A DNA stretch of 64,000 nt from NCBI GenBank assembly GCA_964036315.1, contig OZ038510.1:81790980-81854979 (forward strand). Direction: 5' to 3'. The DNA comes from Acanthosepion esculentum. Taxonomy: Eukaryota; Mollusca; Cephalopoda; Sepiida; Sepiidae. Both the position numbers and the translations under genes were made by a program. The number at the start of each line of letters is the position of its first letter. The stretch's first letter is position 1. Below the pieces are notes generated by a model. That model was not told the DNA's origin. It made no database searches and was given only the letters and a program-made list of their open reading frames with translations. Positions 1-11,953 of this stretch are shown in pieces.

Positions 1-72
1 ATGTCAGCTCACCCCCAAGCCGCCTTTGGGATCCCATCCTCCTGATGACCGAAACGAACGAAAATAATGAAG

Positions 73-118
73 AAAGAACGAAAGGAAACAATGTAGAGTG
101 AAAGAAAGAAAGTAGAGT

Positions 119-168
<50 letters not shown>

Positions 169-223
169 AGGGGAAATCATCTCGGATAACCGAGAACGAA
201 AGGAAACAATGTAGAGTGAGTGA

Positions 224-267
<44 letters not shown>

Positions 268-304
268 ATGAAAGAAAGAAACTGAAATCATCCCGGATAA
301 CCGA
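73..304. repeat. GATA and GAAA microsatellites in a duplicated block
   Basis: A GATA run (about 122-168) and a GAAA run (about 221-282) are each followed by nearly the same sequence, a short stretch ending in CGGATAACCGAG (about 174-194 and 283-304). Each is also preceded by GAACGAAAGGAAACAATG-type sequence. The block is therefore a tandem duplication of roughly 110 bp in which the two microsatellites evolved separately. No coding potential. Confidence 0.85.
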
Positions 305-459
305 GTTTTTCTCTGTGTCTGTAACACCGGCTCAAGTATATGTTCTACTGCTATGTTTTATGGGCAACAAACGCATTTAGTGATCATCTACCTTGACTGA
401 CTCTTGAGACTTGTATTTTGTGAAAAATAGTAAAGTTTTGTCAAAGTTTAAATTTGTTT

Positions 460-660
460 AGCATATCAACTTATCGGGGTTATTTAATGCCGAACTTGTT
501 TTTCGTTTTGTTTCTTAGCTGTATAATTTGTCGATCATAAAATGTATTTTTGGTACTTTTGCTATAAAATGTATTTTTATATTTTTTAGCGTTGCATTAG
601 TTGTCATTTTGTCATAAAAATCTATTGTTGGTCATTTTATTATAAAAAATGTAATGTTGA
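460..660 (-). repeat. SINE-1 3' half, degenerate
   Basis: The stretch contains TTATTTAATGCC followed by several 'aaaatgtatttttg'-like periods. This is the reverse complement of the 3' half of SINE-1 (see 1676-2070, 21481-21935), which carries repeated 'accagcaatacattttt' periods ending at GGCATTAAATGACCC. Highly diverged; could be chance AT similarity. Confidence 0.4.
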
Positions 661-1675
661 ACTGTTACGTAGGGGAAGGGAAGACATGTCTGCCCAGAAC
701 TGTTTACTCACCATTCAACCGGTTGAACGGTCGGTAAACACTTGCGTCGTGTTTTGCTATTGGTTGTCTTATAAATACAATAAATTCATGCAGAAAATCA
801 CCAACTGTGGCCTACAAAGACTCTCTTTTCAAGGCCGGGAAGTCTTCAGTCCGCTGCACAACATGCCAGCGTTTCTTGTGCATCAAGAGAGACAGCACCT
901 GATGGGTAGACTGGGACAGAAAGAAAGAATTCTAGCGATAAAGTGAAGGCATGCAATCATACTCTATCCCAGATAAGTATAATACTTATATTTTTTGTAA
1001 CTATTCTTAGATCTACCGTGAAACATTACATACCAATTATTTGCGAATTTTGACTCAGGAGCCCAGGAAGAAGGGTTAAAATTGTTCAGGAACCCAGGGA
1101 TCAAAGGTTTGAGAATAACAATGGCTTACGCGTTCGAGAATGGTTAAATCTTAATTTTGAACTGAGGCGGATTTAACGACGTGAAGGAATTGAGTGGCCA
1201 TCACGATCACCAGACCCACCTGTCTTTTTCATATGGGGTTGTAATGAAAGTTCTTGTTTACAGGCTCAAATCGAAAACAATTCCTGAATTAAATTTTCTG
1301 AAATTGATGCAGAAATGTGTCAAATGGTTTAGCGAAATGTTGCCGATAGATTTCAGCGTTGTATTGGACATGAATTGGAGCATTTTGAACATGCTAAATA
1401 GCTTGTTAACCATAACAAATCATGTTGTTTTGATGTGACAATATTTATAAATTTTCTTAAACTGTTGTAATCTATTTTTGTTTAATGAAAGTTAACAAAT
1501 AAAAATTACTTTTGCCGAACTCTTTCTCCAGAGAAAAAAAATTGAACGTTTCCTGTTTTTACAGCAAAGGGAGTTTACACGTATGGTCTTCCGTAGCGAA
1601 AATTGCCAATAGTTTAAAATGATGAAAGGTTTATCATCAACAAGGGGTTACAAAATTCAAGTAAAATGTATTTGT
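661..1675. other. Unassigned region, one short dispersed repeat
   Basis: Open frames at 686-946 (86 codons) and 1181-1438 (85 codons) show no family I recognise and no codon or splice evidence. About 80 bp at 1037-1118 resembles 42825-42905 on the opposite strand (both carry TTTGCGAATTTTGA, then CAGGAGC and a GGGTTAAA-like stretch), so at least this piece is a dispersed repeat. Confidence 0.4.
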
Positions 1676-2070
1676 GTCCTGGTTATGACAATAAACTTCA
1701 TCCCGCAGCAAGGCCTCTGATCAGGAGGATTTGAGGAGCTTGGAACCCCGTCTTAATTGCTGTTGTTCCCAGGTCCACCCTGACCCGAGGTGGTAGCACC
1801 TGGTAGGGCCCCAGGTATGGGAATATAGTTAACCCGCAAACTGGGGTCAAAACACTAAGAAAATATAGAAAATTTTATAGTAAAAATACCAGCAATACAT
1901 TTTCAAAGTAAAAAATTACCAGTAATACAATACGTTTTTGTTAAAAAAAAAATTACCAGCTATATATTATTCGTAAAAGAAATTACTAATGCTCTCAATA
2001 AATTAGATTTCGGCATTAAATGACCCATAAGTTGTTGATATGCTGCTAAATAAACAATATATTTAATAAT
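1676..2070 (+). mobile_element. SINE-1 copy (AAACC-tailed retroposon)
   Basis: It matches 21481-21935 (+) and 39612-39970 (-). Shared landmarks in order are a 5' motif TCCTGG-TAAGAC-ATAAACT, then CAGCAAGGC(C/T)TCTGATCAGGAGG, CCAGGTCCACCCTGACCC, GGTGGTA-CACCTG-TAGGG, ATAGTTAACCC, a run of 'accagtaatac' periods, and GGCATTAAATGACCC. No long ORF. The retroposon nature is inferred from the target-site duplication at the 39.6 kb copy. This copy carries a single unit of the sequence that is a 30-bp minisatellite at 21121-21487. Confidence 0.7.
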
Positions 2071-2174
2071 TGTTTATGTATGAGAGAGTGTGAGTGAACA
2101 ATATTTTTATGAATTTTGTAAGTTAATAAAACCAGAAAAATAATTTTTGATTGTAAGAATTGTTTTGGAGATAA

Positions 2175-2458
2175 TGATTATCTGATACAAGTCATACTAT
2201 TTAACCCATAGCTTGGAAGAAAAGAGGTGAATTCATACTATTCCCAAGGGTATTTGCGCGTAAGTGAATATAACAAATCAGGATGGGATTGGAACTCGGC
2301 TCTCCAAGTTCCAATTCTGAGCCATTTTCCATTACACTACCCGCGCATCCAAGCTTACAGCACCTGGTATTCCCCAACGGACAGCCATCTAGGTACTGAC
2401 CAGGTTCGGTGTTCGGGTGAGAACCGGTGTTTCAGAGTGATATGGCCGTGAACGCGTA
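2175..2458 (-). mobile_element. Chimeric 5S rRNA-tRNA SINE (SINE-2), 5S head internally deleted
   Basis: On the minus strand the element opens with a 5S rRNA-like head (ACGGCCATATCAC, ACACCGGTTCTC, then CTGGTCAGTACCTAGATGG and GGGAATACCAGGTGCTGTAA). It passes directly into a tRNA-derived section (GTGTAATGGA, GGAGAGCCGAGTTCCAATCC) and then the SINE-2 body (TTCACTTACG, AATACCCTTGGGAA, AGCTATGGGT-AAATAG) seen at 11071, 37383 and 54569. The 5S middle (the AAGTTAAGCAAC region, overlapping the internal promoter) is missing. AmnSINE1 of amniotes is a known precedent for a 5S-tRNA chimera. Confidence 0.65.
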
Positions 2459-2662
2459 ATGGAACATGGGAGAATTAAATTAAACCAACAAAATTTTAAT
2501 AAACGCCATTTTCTTCATTAAATTAGTCGTGCCACTCAGAAAGCGAATCGGGACTCATGTGGCCCATGGGTCGCAGTTTGACCACAACTGGTCAATACAT
2601 ATAGACGCTCTTTGATCCAATATCAAGCGCTATTCTCTCGTAAATATACCACATTTAAAACA

Positions 2663-2663
<1 letters not shown>

Positions 2664-2726
<63 letters not shown>
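2664..2726. repeat. CA then TA microsatellite
   Basis: About 12 CA repeats run directly into about 18 TA repeats. Compound CA/TA tracts recur at 36640 and 46355, beside other repeats. Confidence 0.95.
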
Positions 2727-2727
<1 letters not shown>

Positions 2728-3500
2728 TGTAGGTGCGTTTGCTTACATATCCGATTGAACACCTCTTTCGCTACCGATAATCGTAATTAGATTCCAGAGG
2801 CACCATCTTTCTTCTGGGGGGAATACCGCACGAACCTCAAGCCGAGACGCAAAAATCTCTTTTGGCTCCATCTAAAATAACGCGTTTGGGCGCATTCACT
2901 TGGTTCTTTTTTAGCCACCCGCTATATTAAGCGAGTGGTAAATGCTGATATCAGATACATTTTTTTCCCTTGCTGCCCTTTTCGCCATTCTTTTTTCTTT
3001 TTTATGAGGGACCTGACCGGATTCGAAGCGCCTTTTTCTCGATTAGAATCAGTGATAGGAATATTACTTTTCTCAGTAGGATTATAGAAAGACAAATCGG
3101 CCTCTGGATTGCCCGAATGTTTTTGAAAAGTTCCAGTTTCATACACTAAGCAAACAGTTTCAAATTCAATCATCTTATTGTCAGTTGGACATCTTTTGAA
3201 GTCATTTCAAGCCAAGCAAGGCCATAAAGTCACTAAGACGCAAGCGGTTACGCAAGCAGTTACGCAAGTGTGAGAAAACGTGAGAAGAAGAAAAAATATT
3301 ATGGCGAGAGAACAATAAGACATTAAAATGGAAACAAGTTCCATTAGTTAGAAGTGCGAGAGAATAGACTATTAGTATAGAACTAACGGTTACATTTAGC
3401 CCAGGCATGAACAACATTATTCGACTATTAGACCGCATTCATCGGAAGGCGACCGGCACAACCAAAAAGATTCAGAGTCATTTTTTGCAGGAGGTACCTC
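2727..3500. other. Unassigned region with a possible 160-bp-repeat ancestor
   Basis: No gene recognised; minus frames at 2922-3173 and 3202-3438 lack family features. At about 3375-3410 the sequence TTAGTATAGAACTAACGG followed by TTACATTTAG resembles the junction of the 160-bp tandem repeat at 50331-51186. It may be a dispersed single unit of that family, but the similarity is short. Confidence 0.35.
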
Positions 3501-3539
3501 AGCTATTTTCAATACAGATACTATCATATGTATAAGTAT

Positions 3540-4215
3540 GTACCTTAGAAATAAGGAATATTTTATAAAAAAATAATAAAAATATTAAATAAATATTAAA
3601 TTGAAATATAATTTTTTAAAAAATTAAAGACTTAGTATATTATGTTAATATTATAATGATATTATTATTATAAAATAATATTGATATTATAATATTATAT
3701 TATTACAATATCATATTAATAATATAATATTAGGATATTATTATTATAACGTCATATTAATGTTATAATTGCATATCATTATTATTATAATATTATAGTA
3801 ATGTTATAATATACTATTATTATAATGTCATATGATAAATATTATGATACTATCATTATATCATATGAATGTTATAAAATTATAATACTAGGATATTATT
3901 ATTATTATCATAATTTAATATTAATATTATAGTTGATAATATTATGATATAATATCGTATTAATGTTATAATATTATAATATATTATTATTATAATGTAA
4001 CATTCATGTTATAATATTATAATATTATGAGATTATTATTATAATATTATATTAATGTTATAATATTGTAATATTATGAGATTATTATTACAGTATCAAT
4101 TATGGTATTATTATTATAATATCATATTATCATTATAATATATTAATTCTATAGTTGTAAAATATGATAATATTATTATTATATCATATTTATGTTATAA
4201 TATTGTAAAAACATA
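3540..4215. repeat. AT-only desert of ATTATA/TAATAT periods
   Basis: About 670 bp almost free of G and C, made of irregular 'ttataatattat' periods with scattered 'atattaatgttataatatt' units. It looks like decayed tandem repeat. Such sequence is readily unwound, but no function is shown. Confidence 0.85.
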
Positions 4216-4426
4216 ATCCCTGATGACAATTAACAGATGCCCCTACATTTCCAAATAAATTCCAATTTGAATTCAAGTAGGATCCATTATATTTATTGAT
4301 AATACCCTCCAGGACAGACTAGGTGACAACTGCACTAGGAGAAGGAAAACTCTGAATACAAAACCAGCCTGGAGACAAAACTTTATGGAGACTTGCAAGG
4401 CAACATATCTAGGGGAAGTTTTACTC

Positions 4427-4431
4427 CGAAA

Positions 4432-4512
<81 letters not shown>
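4427..4512. repeat. Poly-A followed by TA microsatellite
   Basis: About 21 A residues run into about 31 TA repeats. The flanks (4216-4797) hold no recognisable gene. Confidence 0.95.
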
Positions 4513-4513
<1 letters not shown>

Positions 4514-4794
4514 TAACAGCAAAATTCTCTAAACAAAATGTTTAAAATCTAAAAAAAACACTAAACTAACTGAGATTCATTTTTTCAGGTTTTCAGATAA
4601 GACGATTAGCCATCTTGATACCATTTGTCGTAAGAATCACTGAAAAACACTTTGACTTATACAGCTAAAAAAGAAGAGGTTAAAATCGTTCTGTGTCAAC
4701 TATAAGTGAGCAATGGTGAGAGGAAAAATATAATTCAGGCCTTCAGTAACGGTACCAAAAATCCAAGCCGCTATCCATTACCACAGCCTGCCTC

Positions 4795-4797
<3 letters not shown>

Positions 4798-4857
<60 letters not shown>
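4798..4857. repeat. TA microsatellite
   Basis: About 30 TA repeats, 70 bp before the foldback at 4930. Confidence 0.95.
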
Positions 4858-4861
<4 letters not shown>

Positions 4862-4929
4862 AAACATAAAACATTAAGCACCATGTATTTTATATACAAA
4901 GAAACAATCACGCATAGAATCAATCAGCA

Positions 4930-5500
4930 ATATTACTGGGATTATTGGCGATATCACATCGCTAGTAGAATATAATGTATGCATTAAAATACTGTTTAAT
5001 CCATAGAATGATGTGATCCTCATTCATAAAACTGTTGACAGTTGTTTCCAGTTTATATATTTTTTAAATGCTGGTACTTTCGAATAATCCTTTATTCATC
5101 CTCAGGCATAGTTTTCCATTAAAATTAAAACTTGAAGACGAAATAATTGTTTGTAGATTGAAAGATGTTTTTTTTTTAAGAATGTGTTATTATTGACGGT
5201 TGTATACAATATGGGAACGTGCAAAGTCGCAACGCTAGGTTTTTCAAATTTTAAGCGAGAATTTTTTGTTTGAATTTTTTTGTGATGTGGTAAATCCACG
5301 TATTCTATTTTTACAAGTGTTTTCAGTTGCCTGAGGATGATTAAAGGATTATTCGAAAGTACTAGCATTTTCAAAGAATGTATAAACTGGAAACAACTGA
5401 CAACAGTTTTGTGAATGAGGATCACATCATTCTATGGATTAACAGTATTTTAATGCATCCATTATATTCTACTAGCGATGTGATAGCGCCAATAATCGCA
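4930..5500. mobile_element. Foldback element with hammerhead-like core in each arm
   Basis: Arms 4930-5108 and 5327-5500 are long imperfect inverted repeats; both contain the pair TGATGTGATCCTCATTCA / TGAATGAGGATCACATCA. They enclose a spacer of about 220 bp. At the inner edge of each arm, facing inward, is CTGAGGATGA, a hairpin, then TCGAAAGTAC(T/C)(A)GCAT. This is the CUGANGA, helix, GAAA order of a hammerhead core. Related cores occur at 6551 and 52613. Minus frame 5102-5425 is a shadow. I read this as a non-autonomous Penelope-type or retrozyme-like remnant (inference). Confidence 0.6.
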
Positions 5501-5527
5501 TTAATATATATATTAGACCCGTTAATT

Positions 5528-5758
<231 letters not shown>

Positions 5759-5929
5759 TACGCTTATCTGATTATACCTCCATTAGAACCCATTTAAACA
5801 CAGACACAAACTTATCAGACTCCATTAGAAACATACTAGTAGAAAACACAAATATAATAACTTCATCCACCTGTAAAAAAAAGATTAAAAATAATGGAAG
5901 CTTTAATAATAAAAAATAAAAAGCCAACT

Positions 5930-6110
5930 CTTAACAATATTAACTACGAACAAGGCCACAATGTGCTAACCGTATGCGGAAATTAAAACATCCCTACTAC
6001 ACACTAGGATATACACATAATGCACACACTCAATTAAGCTGAAAAATCAAATCATCCTTGATAATGGCTAAAGGTATAGCCGAAAGCGCTCGGAACTATT
6101 AAATATTTGG
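5930..6110 (+). repeat. Possible 3' end of a Penelope-like element
   Basis: The stretch ends with ATGGCTAAAGGTATAGCCGAAAG and CGCTCGGAAC, a hairpin (GGCTA/TAGCC) followed by GAAA. This layout resembles the terminal motif next to Penelope-like elements and the hammerhead-like cores at 5341, 6551 and 52613, but the 5' core (CTTGATAA) departs from CUGANGA. Weak assignment. Confidence 0.3.
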
Positions 6111-6240
6111 ACACTTTTTAAACAGTCTTTGTCCAGAAAAGATATCTCTTGTTCGAACACTAGAAAAATGAAATAAAAGGATTAAAGTTAGTACCCTGTC
6201 CGTAATTTTTACTGAAACATGCATAAACAAAGGATTGCTG

Positions 6241-6242
<2 letters not shown>

Positions 6243-6292
<50 letters not shown>

Positions 6293-6309
6293 TACATATA
6301 TATATATAT

Positions 6310-6362
<53 letters not shown>

Positions 6363-6400
6363 TAGATAGATAGATATAGATATAGATATTGATATATATA
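6243..6400. repeat. TA/CATA/GATA compound microsatellite
   Basis: TA runs with CATATATA interruptions change into GATA repeats near 6360. All long frames here (poly Ile-Tyr) are artefacts of the repeat. Confidence 0.95.
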
Positions 6401-6540
6401 CGCACTCTCTTAAATTTAAAAAAAAAAATTAACCTTAGCGTAGCGACCGCACGCTCCAACACATTTCTAAAAAAACATATATCGATACGCATTTAATCTT
6501 TCGTCTCCAATGCAACCTAGATTTACTAAAAACAAAATAA

Positions 6541-6600
6541 TGTCCATGCCTGAGGATGACTGTGTGTACAGTTGAAAGTACTAGCATATTAAAAAAGACC
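6541..6600 (+). ncRNA. Hammerhead-like motif (isolated)
   Basis: ATGC, then CTGAGGA, a hairpin (ACTGT-GTGT-ACAGT), GAAA, GTAC, TA, then GCAT. The ATGC/GCAT pair would form helix I, ACTGT/ACAGT helix II, and the GTAC loop a minimal helix III. There is one extra nucleotide between CTGAGGA and helix II compared with textbook hammerheads, so activity is uncertain. Confidence 0.35.
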
Positions 6601-6747
6601 TTATACAACTTGTAGTTATTAAAAACAAGGGTCATAACACTCATCGAGTGGTTCGTAGGTTAATGCAACTTTAAATTTTGTTTGCGAAGAGTTTTCGCCA
6701 TTTTATATCATTAACTTTACTAATCTACTTTTTGTATGAATGATTCA

Positions 6748-7169
<422 letters not shown>

Positions 7170-7271
7170 ACATTGTTTTTATCTCTTCAGTTCTCCCTGT
7201 GAATATCAATGCGCCCATCATGATTTGTTTATATCTACCCGCCCGTTTATGGACCGTTTGTCTATACCTAG

Positions 7272-7430
<159 letters not shown>

Positions 7431-7708
7431 CAATAGTTATTTTGGCGTCTTCTCTCCACGGATCTTTATAGTCTGTTCACGGAAGTTATCTCTCATTTAT
7501 TTGGAGGCTTTGTTGTCATGGCCCGGGATAAGTTTGGCGAAGTTCAATGATCTCCGGCGCCAAAAGCTAAGACATATTTAGATTCCTGTTCGCAGCCTGC
7601 GCCACTTCATTAGCACAACCTGTCGGACTAGGCTAATATTGCTAAATATCTTTGAATATTTACTCTACTGGGATTTAACATTCCAATACAAGACTACTAA
7701 AGAGTATA

Positions 7709-8413
7709 AAGTGAGTCCCCCGTATTCGCGGGGATTAGGGACCAGAATCGGGCCGTGAATAGTTAAAATCCGCGAATACTTGTAACCCCGGATTAAAATC
7801 CTTATAAATACCTATTTCGATTGGTAAATCTCCATATGCCTTAAGCTTTTATTCTAAACACTTTAGAAACATTTCAGACCCTTTTGAAAACCATTTTTGA
7901 AAAATAGTGTTGGTGACCATACACGAAGCGTAAATTTTCTTTCATACGTACAATAACCATTTTTAATTACGTATAGATCGATACATCCATTGAAAATACT
8001 GTATAAAATATGTGTAACAAGATAAAGAAAAAAATATGTAGTTTAAAACATTTTCTAAAAACAGAACTGTGATGATGTCCCGAATTTTAGGATAAGCCAC
8101 TTTTACGACCTCAGCCGCAGCCCCTAACAAAGAATAAAACCCACGCATTATGCTTGTTTTTGCGTTTGATTTTTACAAAGATGTACAATTTTTAAGATAA
8201 AATTGGACTGTGATAGATTTTAAGTCACTTAAATAACAGGAAAATAATACAAAAATATTTTAAATATGTTCTATCGAAGCAATAAACGAATTGAGCGATT
8301 TCTCAGCGAATAATTTGTATATAAGTTCTTCAGAAAAAAACACGCGAATATTCGGGGTTTCCCGAATGTGCGAAGCGGTGAAGGTTGAAACGCGAATAGG
8401 CAGGGGCTCATTG
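7709..8413. mobile_element. MITE-like DNA transposon with TA duplication
   Basis: The ends form imperfect terminal inverted repeats: left GTGAGTCCCCCG-TATTCGCG, right (as reverse complement) AATGAGCCCCTGCC-TATTCGCG. TA dinucleotides flank both sides (7707-7708 and 8414-8415). About 705 bp, no transposase frame (7963-8148 is not recognisable). TIRs with CGCG cores and TA duplication suit a non-autonomous pogo/Tigger-like member of the Tc1/mariner group. The superfamily is inferred. Confidence 0.6.
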
Positions 8414-8654
8414 TATCTCTTGATTTAATCCTCTCTGGTCTATCTCGAGTAAATTTTCTATAAATCGTTTTTTTTTTCTATAAATACTTCATATGTCAAT
8501 TGGTCTGGTGAACTTCCCTCTATAACATCTAGCATTTAAGAATTTAAGCGCAGTACCAGATTGACAGCAAAGTCTCATTCTTTTCCACTGTATTTAGAGA
8601 TTCTTGTTGAAATCCTAGGAAGCATAGGCCATTTTATTGGTTCTGACCATTACT

Positions 8655-8845
8655 GTCTGTTGTAGCATACCTATGGACGATAATGGGTATGTCTCCATTC
8701 ACATAAATGCAGTAGTTAATACTGTATGTTGGTCTGCAGTTGATTCGTCTCCAACTACGCTGGTTAAACTCGCTGCATCCTGGCAAAGAGAGTCCAAATG
8801 CGAGGCTATGTCGAAGGTGTTGGAGTTTTTGGGTACCCTGGTGTA
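8655..8845 (+). repeat. Dispersed repeat shared with 48.6 kb
   Basis: About 185 bp match 48590-48785 on the opposite strand. Shared landmarks are TGTTGTAGCATACCTATGGA / ACGATAATGGGTATGTCTCC, CACATAAATGCAGTAG, GATTCGTCTCCAACT, and a (G)CTATG(T/G)CGAAGG tail. A weaker relative is at 60258-60335. It could be part of an LTR or an independent SINE-like module. Confidence 0.65.
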
Positions 8846-9020
8846 CTAGTGAGCCATTCAAAATGAGCTGACTCATTTTATAGTTCACCAATAGAAGGCT
8901 TAACCAATCAGAAGGCTCAAAATATTCACATGTATAAAGGCAGCCATGATTTTTTTTCCGGAATATTCACTGCCAGCTTTTGATATCGAAGACTGAAGAA
9001 TTACGGAACAGCTGCTGGTG
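8846..9020 (+). promoter_or_regulatory. LTR-like promoter upstream of copia gag
   Basis: A CCAATCA box at about 8903 and a TATA box TGTATAAAGGC at about 8931-8941 precede the gag frame by about 40-80 bp, as expected for the end of an LTR plus leader. A primer-binding-like TGGTATTGGCG occurs near 9018. I could not identify a second LTR downstream; SINE-3 lies there instead, so the LTR is inferred from promoter layout only. Confidence 0.4.
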
Positions 9021-9830
9021 GTATTGGCGATATAGTCAGATTCATAACAAAGATTATGAGCCCAGATTACGACTGTATTTTGAGGGAGACGAGTCAAAAT
9101 ACGAATTGTGGGAAGTGAAATTCCTAGGCTACCTTAGAATACAAAAACTTCATGACATCATTCTTTGCCAAAATGACCAGAAAGAAGATGATTTGATGGA
9201 AAGAAATGCGACCGTGTTCGCCGAATTAATACAATGCCTGGATGACAGGAGTTTGTCTTTAATAATGAGAGAAGCCAGGGACGACGGCCGCCAAGCTTTA
9301 AGAATATTGCGTGAACATTACTTGTCAAAAGGTAAACCCCAAATTATTGCTTTATATACTGAACTAACCTCGTTAAGGAGACGAGAAAATGAATCTGTAA
9401 CAGATTATATTATACGAGCTGAGAATGTCATAAATGCCTTAAAAATGGCAGGTGAGACTATCTCAGATGGGCTGCTAATAGCCATGGTTTTAAAGGGATT
9501 ACCAGCAACATTCAAACCATTCACGACAGTCATAACTCAAAAAGATAAAAAAAATTAACTTTCACTGAGTTTAAAATTGCGTTACGTAGTTATGAAGAAA
9601 CAGAAAAATGTGTAATCCCCCAAATCAAGGAAATAACGTAATGCAACTGAGAACGTCATTTACAAAATTAAGAAAACCAGTCCCTCAAACCTACCAGACT
9701 AGGAATTATGATATTAAAAACAAGGGGCTTAAAAACAGCTATTACAATAAAAACAACAACAACAGGAACAATAATAATAGAAAATACTTCCTGACGTTAT
9801 CGGAAAGGAACGAGGTCAATCCCAATGTGC
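8980..9830 (+). pseudogene. Copia-type retrotransposon gag, frameshifted
   Basis: Frame 8980-9558 (192 codons) reads as a Ty1/copia-type gag (the Retrotran_gag_2/UBN2 kind). It has an acidic FEGDESKYELWEVKFLGYL segment near residues 33-52, a helical middle (ALRILREHYLSKGKPQI), the ELTSLRRRENESVTDYIIRA stretch and KGLPATFKPF near the end. A frame change in the A8 run at 9548-9555 stops it. Homologous residues (TFTEF, LRSYEE) continue in another frame to about 9640, then an Asn-rich linker. No protease, integrase or RT follows. In the element gag would form the capsid; this copy is dead. Confidence 0.75.
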
Positions 9831-10085
9831 GGCACATTTGGAAAATGTCTGAAAACCATACGACAGGTCGACCCAAGGCTTTTGGGTGAAATTGGGAAGA
9901 CGGAATCCTTGAGGGCCGTCAATAGCTGTGCCAGCACAAAGCTACAAGTCATCGTGGCTTAGGGCTTGAGAGTGCTGGTCTTGTTCAAATTATTGCTCAC
10001 GCTAGATCATACGCTCTCTCCCACAGACTCTAACTAAGGTCTGCTCAGCATAGTTGCAGTATAAACCACAGGTGGGCTCTGTGGG
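9825..10085 (+). mobile_element. SINE-3, 5'-truncated copy
   Basis: The sequence matches the minus strand of 49090-49450: CTGAAAACCATACGACAGGT, GAAATTG-G-AGACGGAA, GGCCGTC(A/G)ATAGCTGTGC, ACTAAGGTCTGC, CAGCATAGTTGCAGTATAAA. The tRNA-like head present at 49.4 kb is missing here. It overlaps the end of frame 9608-9889, so that frame is a gag-SINE fusion artefact. Confidence 0.75.
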
Positions 10086-11070
10086 TGTTGAGCAAATATA
10101 AATGTGCCTGAGCGAGCGTCAGCAATAGGAATTTGTTAGCCGCCCTGGTAGACGGTTATCCTTGAATACGGGTGGCCAGCTATCATTTTAGTATTGTTAA
10201 TTTTATTACATATGTTGAGTGTGTTTGTGTGTGTATTTTTTTTTCGGTGTGTTTCTGTGTATGTGGTTCGCTTCTGGCATAGGAAATGGAATAAAGCTAA
10301 AATAAATTTCACTGAAAATTCTTCGTTTGGAAATTTGCATAAATTCAAAGTTATCCGTCGTTGTCCGGCATCACAGGGAAGTCTGAGTTGGCCTTCAAGC
10401 TATTATGAAAATTATTGCGGTTCTGCGCCTGATCTGCATATACGGTTGGGAAAAAGTGCTGCATTCGATAGAAAATCTTTCGTTCTGATTTGCTGACTTT
10501 CTTTGCCATCAAATTCTTTGCCTTTTTTTTAAAGGCTTATTTTTTTATTTTTGTATTTAAAAGAGGCAGAAGTGAGAAGAAAATGTCGTCCGATAACAAT
10601 AACAAAACAACTGAAAGTCGTGCTCCTGTCATGAGATTCGCGTTACAAATATATCTGCTGCTCTCGCTCTGTGCCCAGTCATGCGAAACAGATCCAACGA
10701 AGAACTGACTTTATATAGAATTAAGAGATACCAACGCATGTGTCATCAGCCAGACATGCGCAGTAAATAAACCAAAAACAAAAAAAAACGTCAAAATTAT
10801 TCAAAGCTTAAGGTGTAAGTGAAAGTGAAATGTTTCTGCTTCTTTTAGACAGCATCACTGTGTAGGCGTTGGTTTGCTTTTACATAAGTACATTCGCATA
10901 ACGTTTGATCAAATCTGTAAAATTGGTCGAACGTGGAAACGATTCGGTATTTCTTGGCAAACACCATGCTTTTTGAACATTGTGGACTGGTACTACAGAA
11001 TCACAAAGAAATGTACCAGTTAGATAGGAGCATCTGATCTGGCTGTCATTCTGTATATAGGGATCAATCT
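10086..11070. other. Unassigned region
   Basis: No recognisable gene or repeat. A (GT)n-rich patch lies at about 10210-10262. Frames at 10194-10496 and 10490-10708 have no family features. Confidence 0.5.
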
Positions 11071-11625
11071 GTGGAGTAATGGATAGCGGCTCGGATTGTG
11101 GAATCGGAGAGCAGATTTCGAATTCCATTCGAATCCATTACATTCACTTACGTGCTAATACCCTTGGGAAAAGTAAGAATCCTATTGTTCCCCGCCCAGT
11201 TATGGGTAAATAGCAGGACAGACCGGGTTCTATAGCCTTGGATGGCAGCTGGTCTTCTGCAGAAAGAAATGGCAACCTACTGTAGGAAAAATATCTGCCT
11301 GGTCAGTCATGTCTCCAAAGATACATTATCGCCTAAGTTTGTATCATGTATGGCACGTAACTGAATCGGAGAGCCGGGTTCGAATTCCAATCGAATCCAT
11401 TACATTCACTTACGTGCTAATACCTTAGGAAAGGTATGAATCTTCTTCTTCTCCAACAGCTATGGGAAAATAGCAGGACAGAGCGGGTTCTATAGCCTTG
11501 AATGTCAGCTGGTCTACCACAGAAAAATGGCAAAATAATGCGGGAAAAAAAGATCTGCTTGGTCAGTCATGTATCGAAAGATACATGATCGCCTAAGAGT
11601 GTATCATGCATGGCATATAACTGAC
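11071..11625 (+). mobile_element. SINE-2 tandem dimer (tRNA-derived)
   Basis: Unit 1 opens with GTGGAGTAATGGATAGCGGC (tRNA A-box-like) and GGAGAGC-GATTTCGAATTCC (B-box-like). The body follows: CATTACATTCACTTACGTGC, CCCTTGGGAAAAG, ATGGGTAAATAGCAGGACAG, GGTTCTATAGCCTTGGATG and ATCGCCTAAG. Unit 2 starts at 'aactgaatcggagagccgggttcgaattcc' (about 11360) without the A-box section and repeats the same body. tRNA-derived SINEs are documented in octopus (OK, OR1, OR2); I cannot say whether this is one of them. Confidence 0.8.
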
Positions 11626-11953
11626 TTGGACGAGAGATGGATGTCGACAAGTGCTAAATCTGCCGAATAGGGCGGAAGTGATACAATGTCGATGTGGGCC
11701 CGAATATCACAATTGAAGAAAGCTCAGTGAAAGGATGCGTTGTCACTGTGAATAATTCAATTCTACGCACTACACATACGCCGAACGACCTCCTTCAAAT
11801 GAGTCAAACAGTTGCAATAGAACTCTCGGCTGACGGCCTTGGCCGGTGGTGTGAGATGAATTCTCGATGCAAAATTCTGCGGATGTCGAAAAGAAGGCTG
11901 CAGCATATACGTATCAAAAAACGTAAATTTTACAACTTCCTAAGTGAACGCAG
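11626..11953. other. Unassigned spacer before the satellite
   Basis: A plus frame at 11694-11972 has no recognisable features and runs into the satellite. Nothing else supported. Confidence 0.4.
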
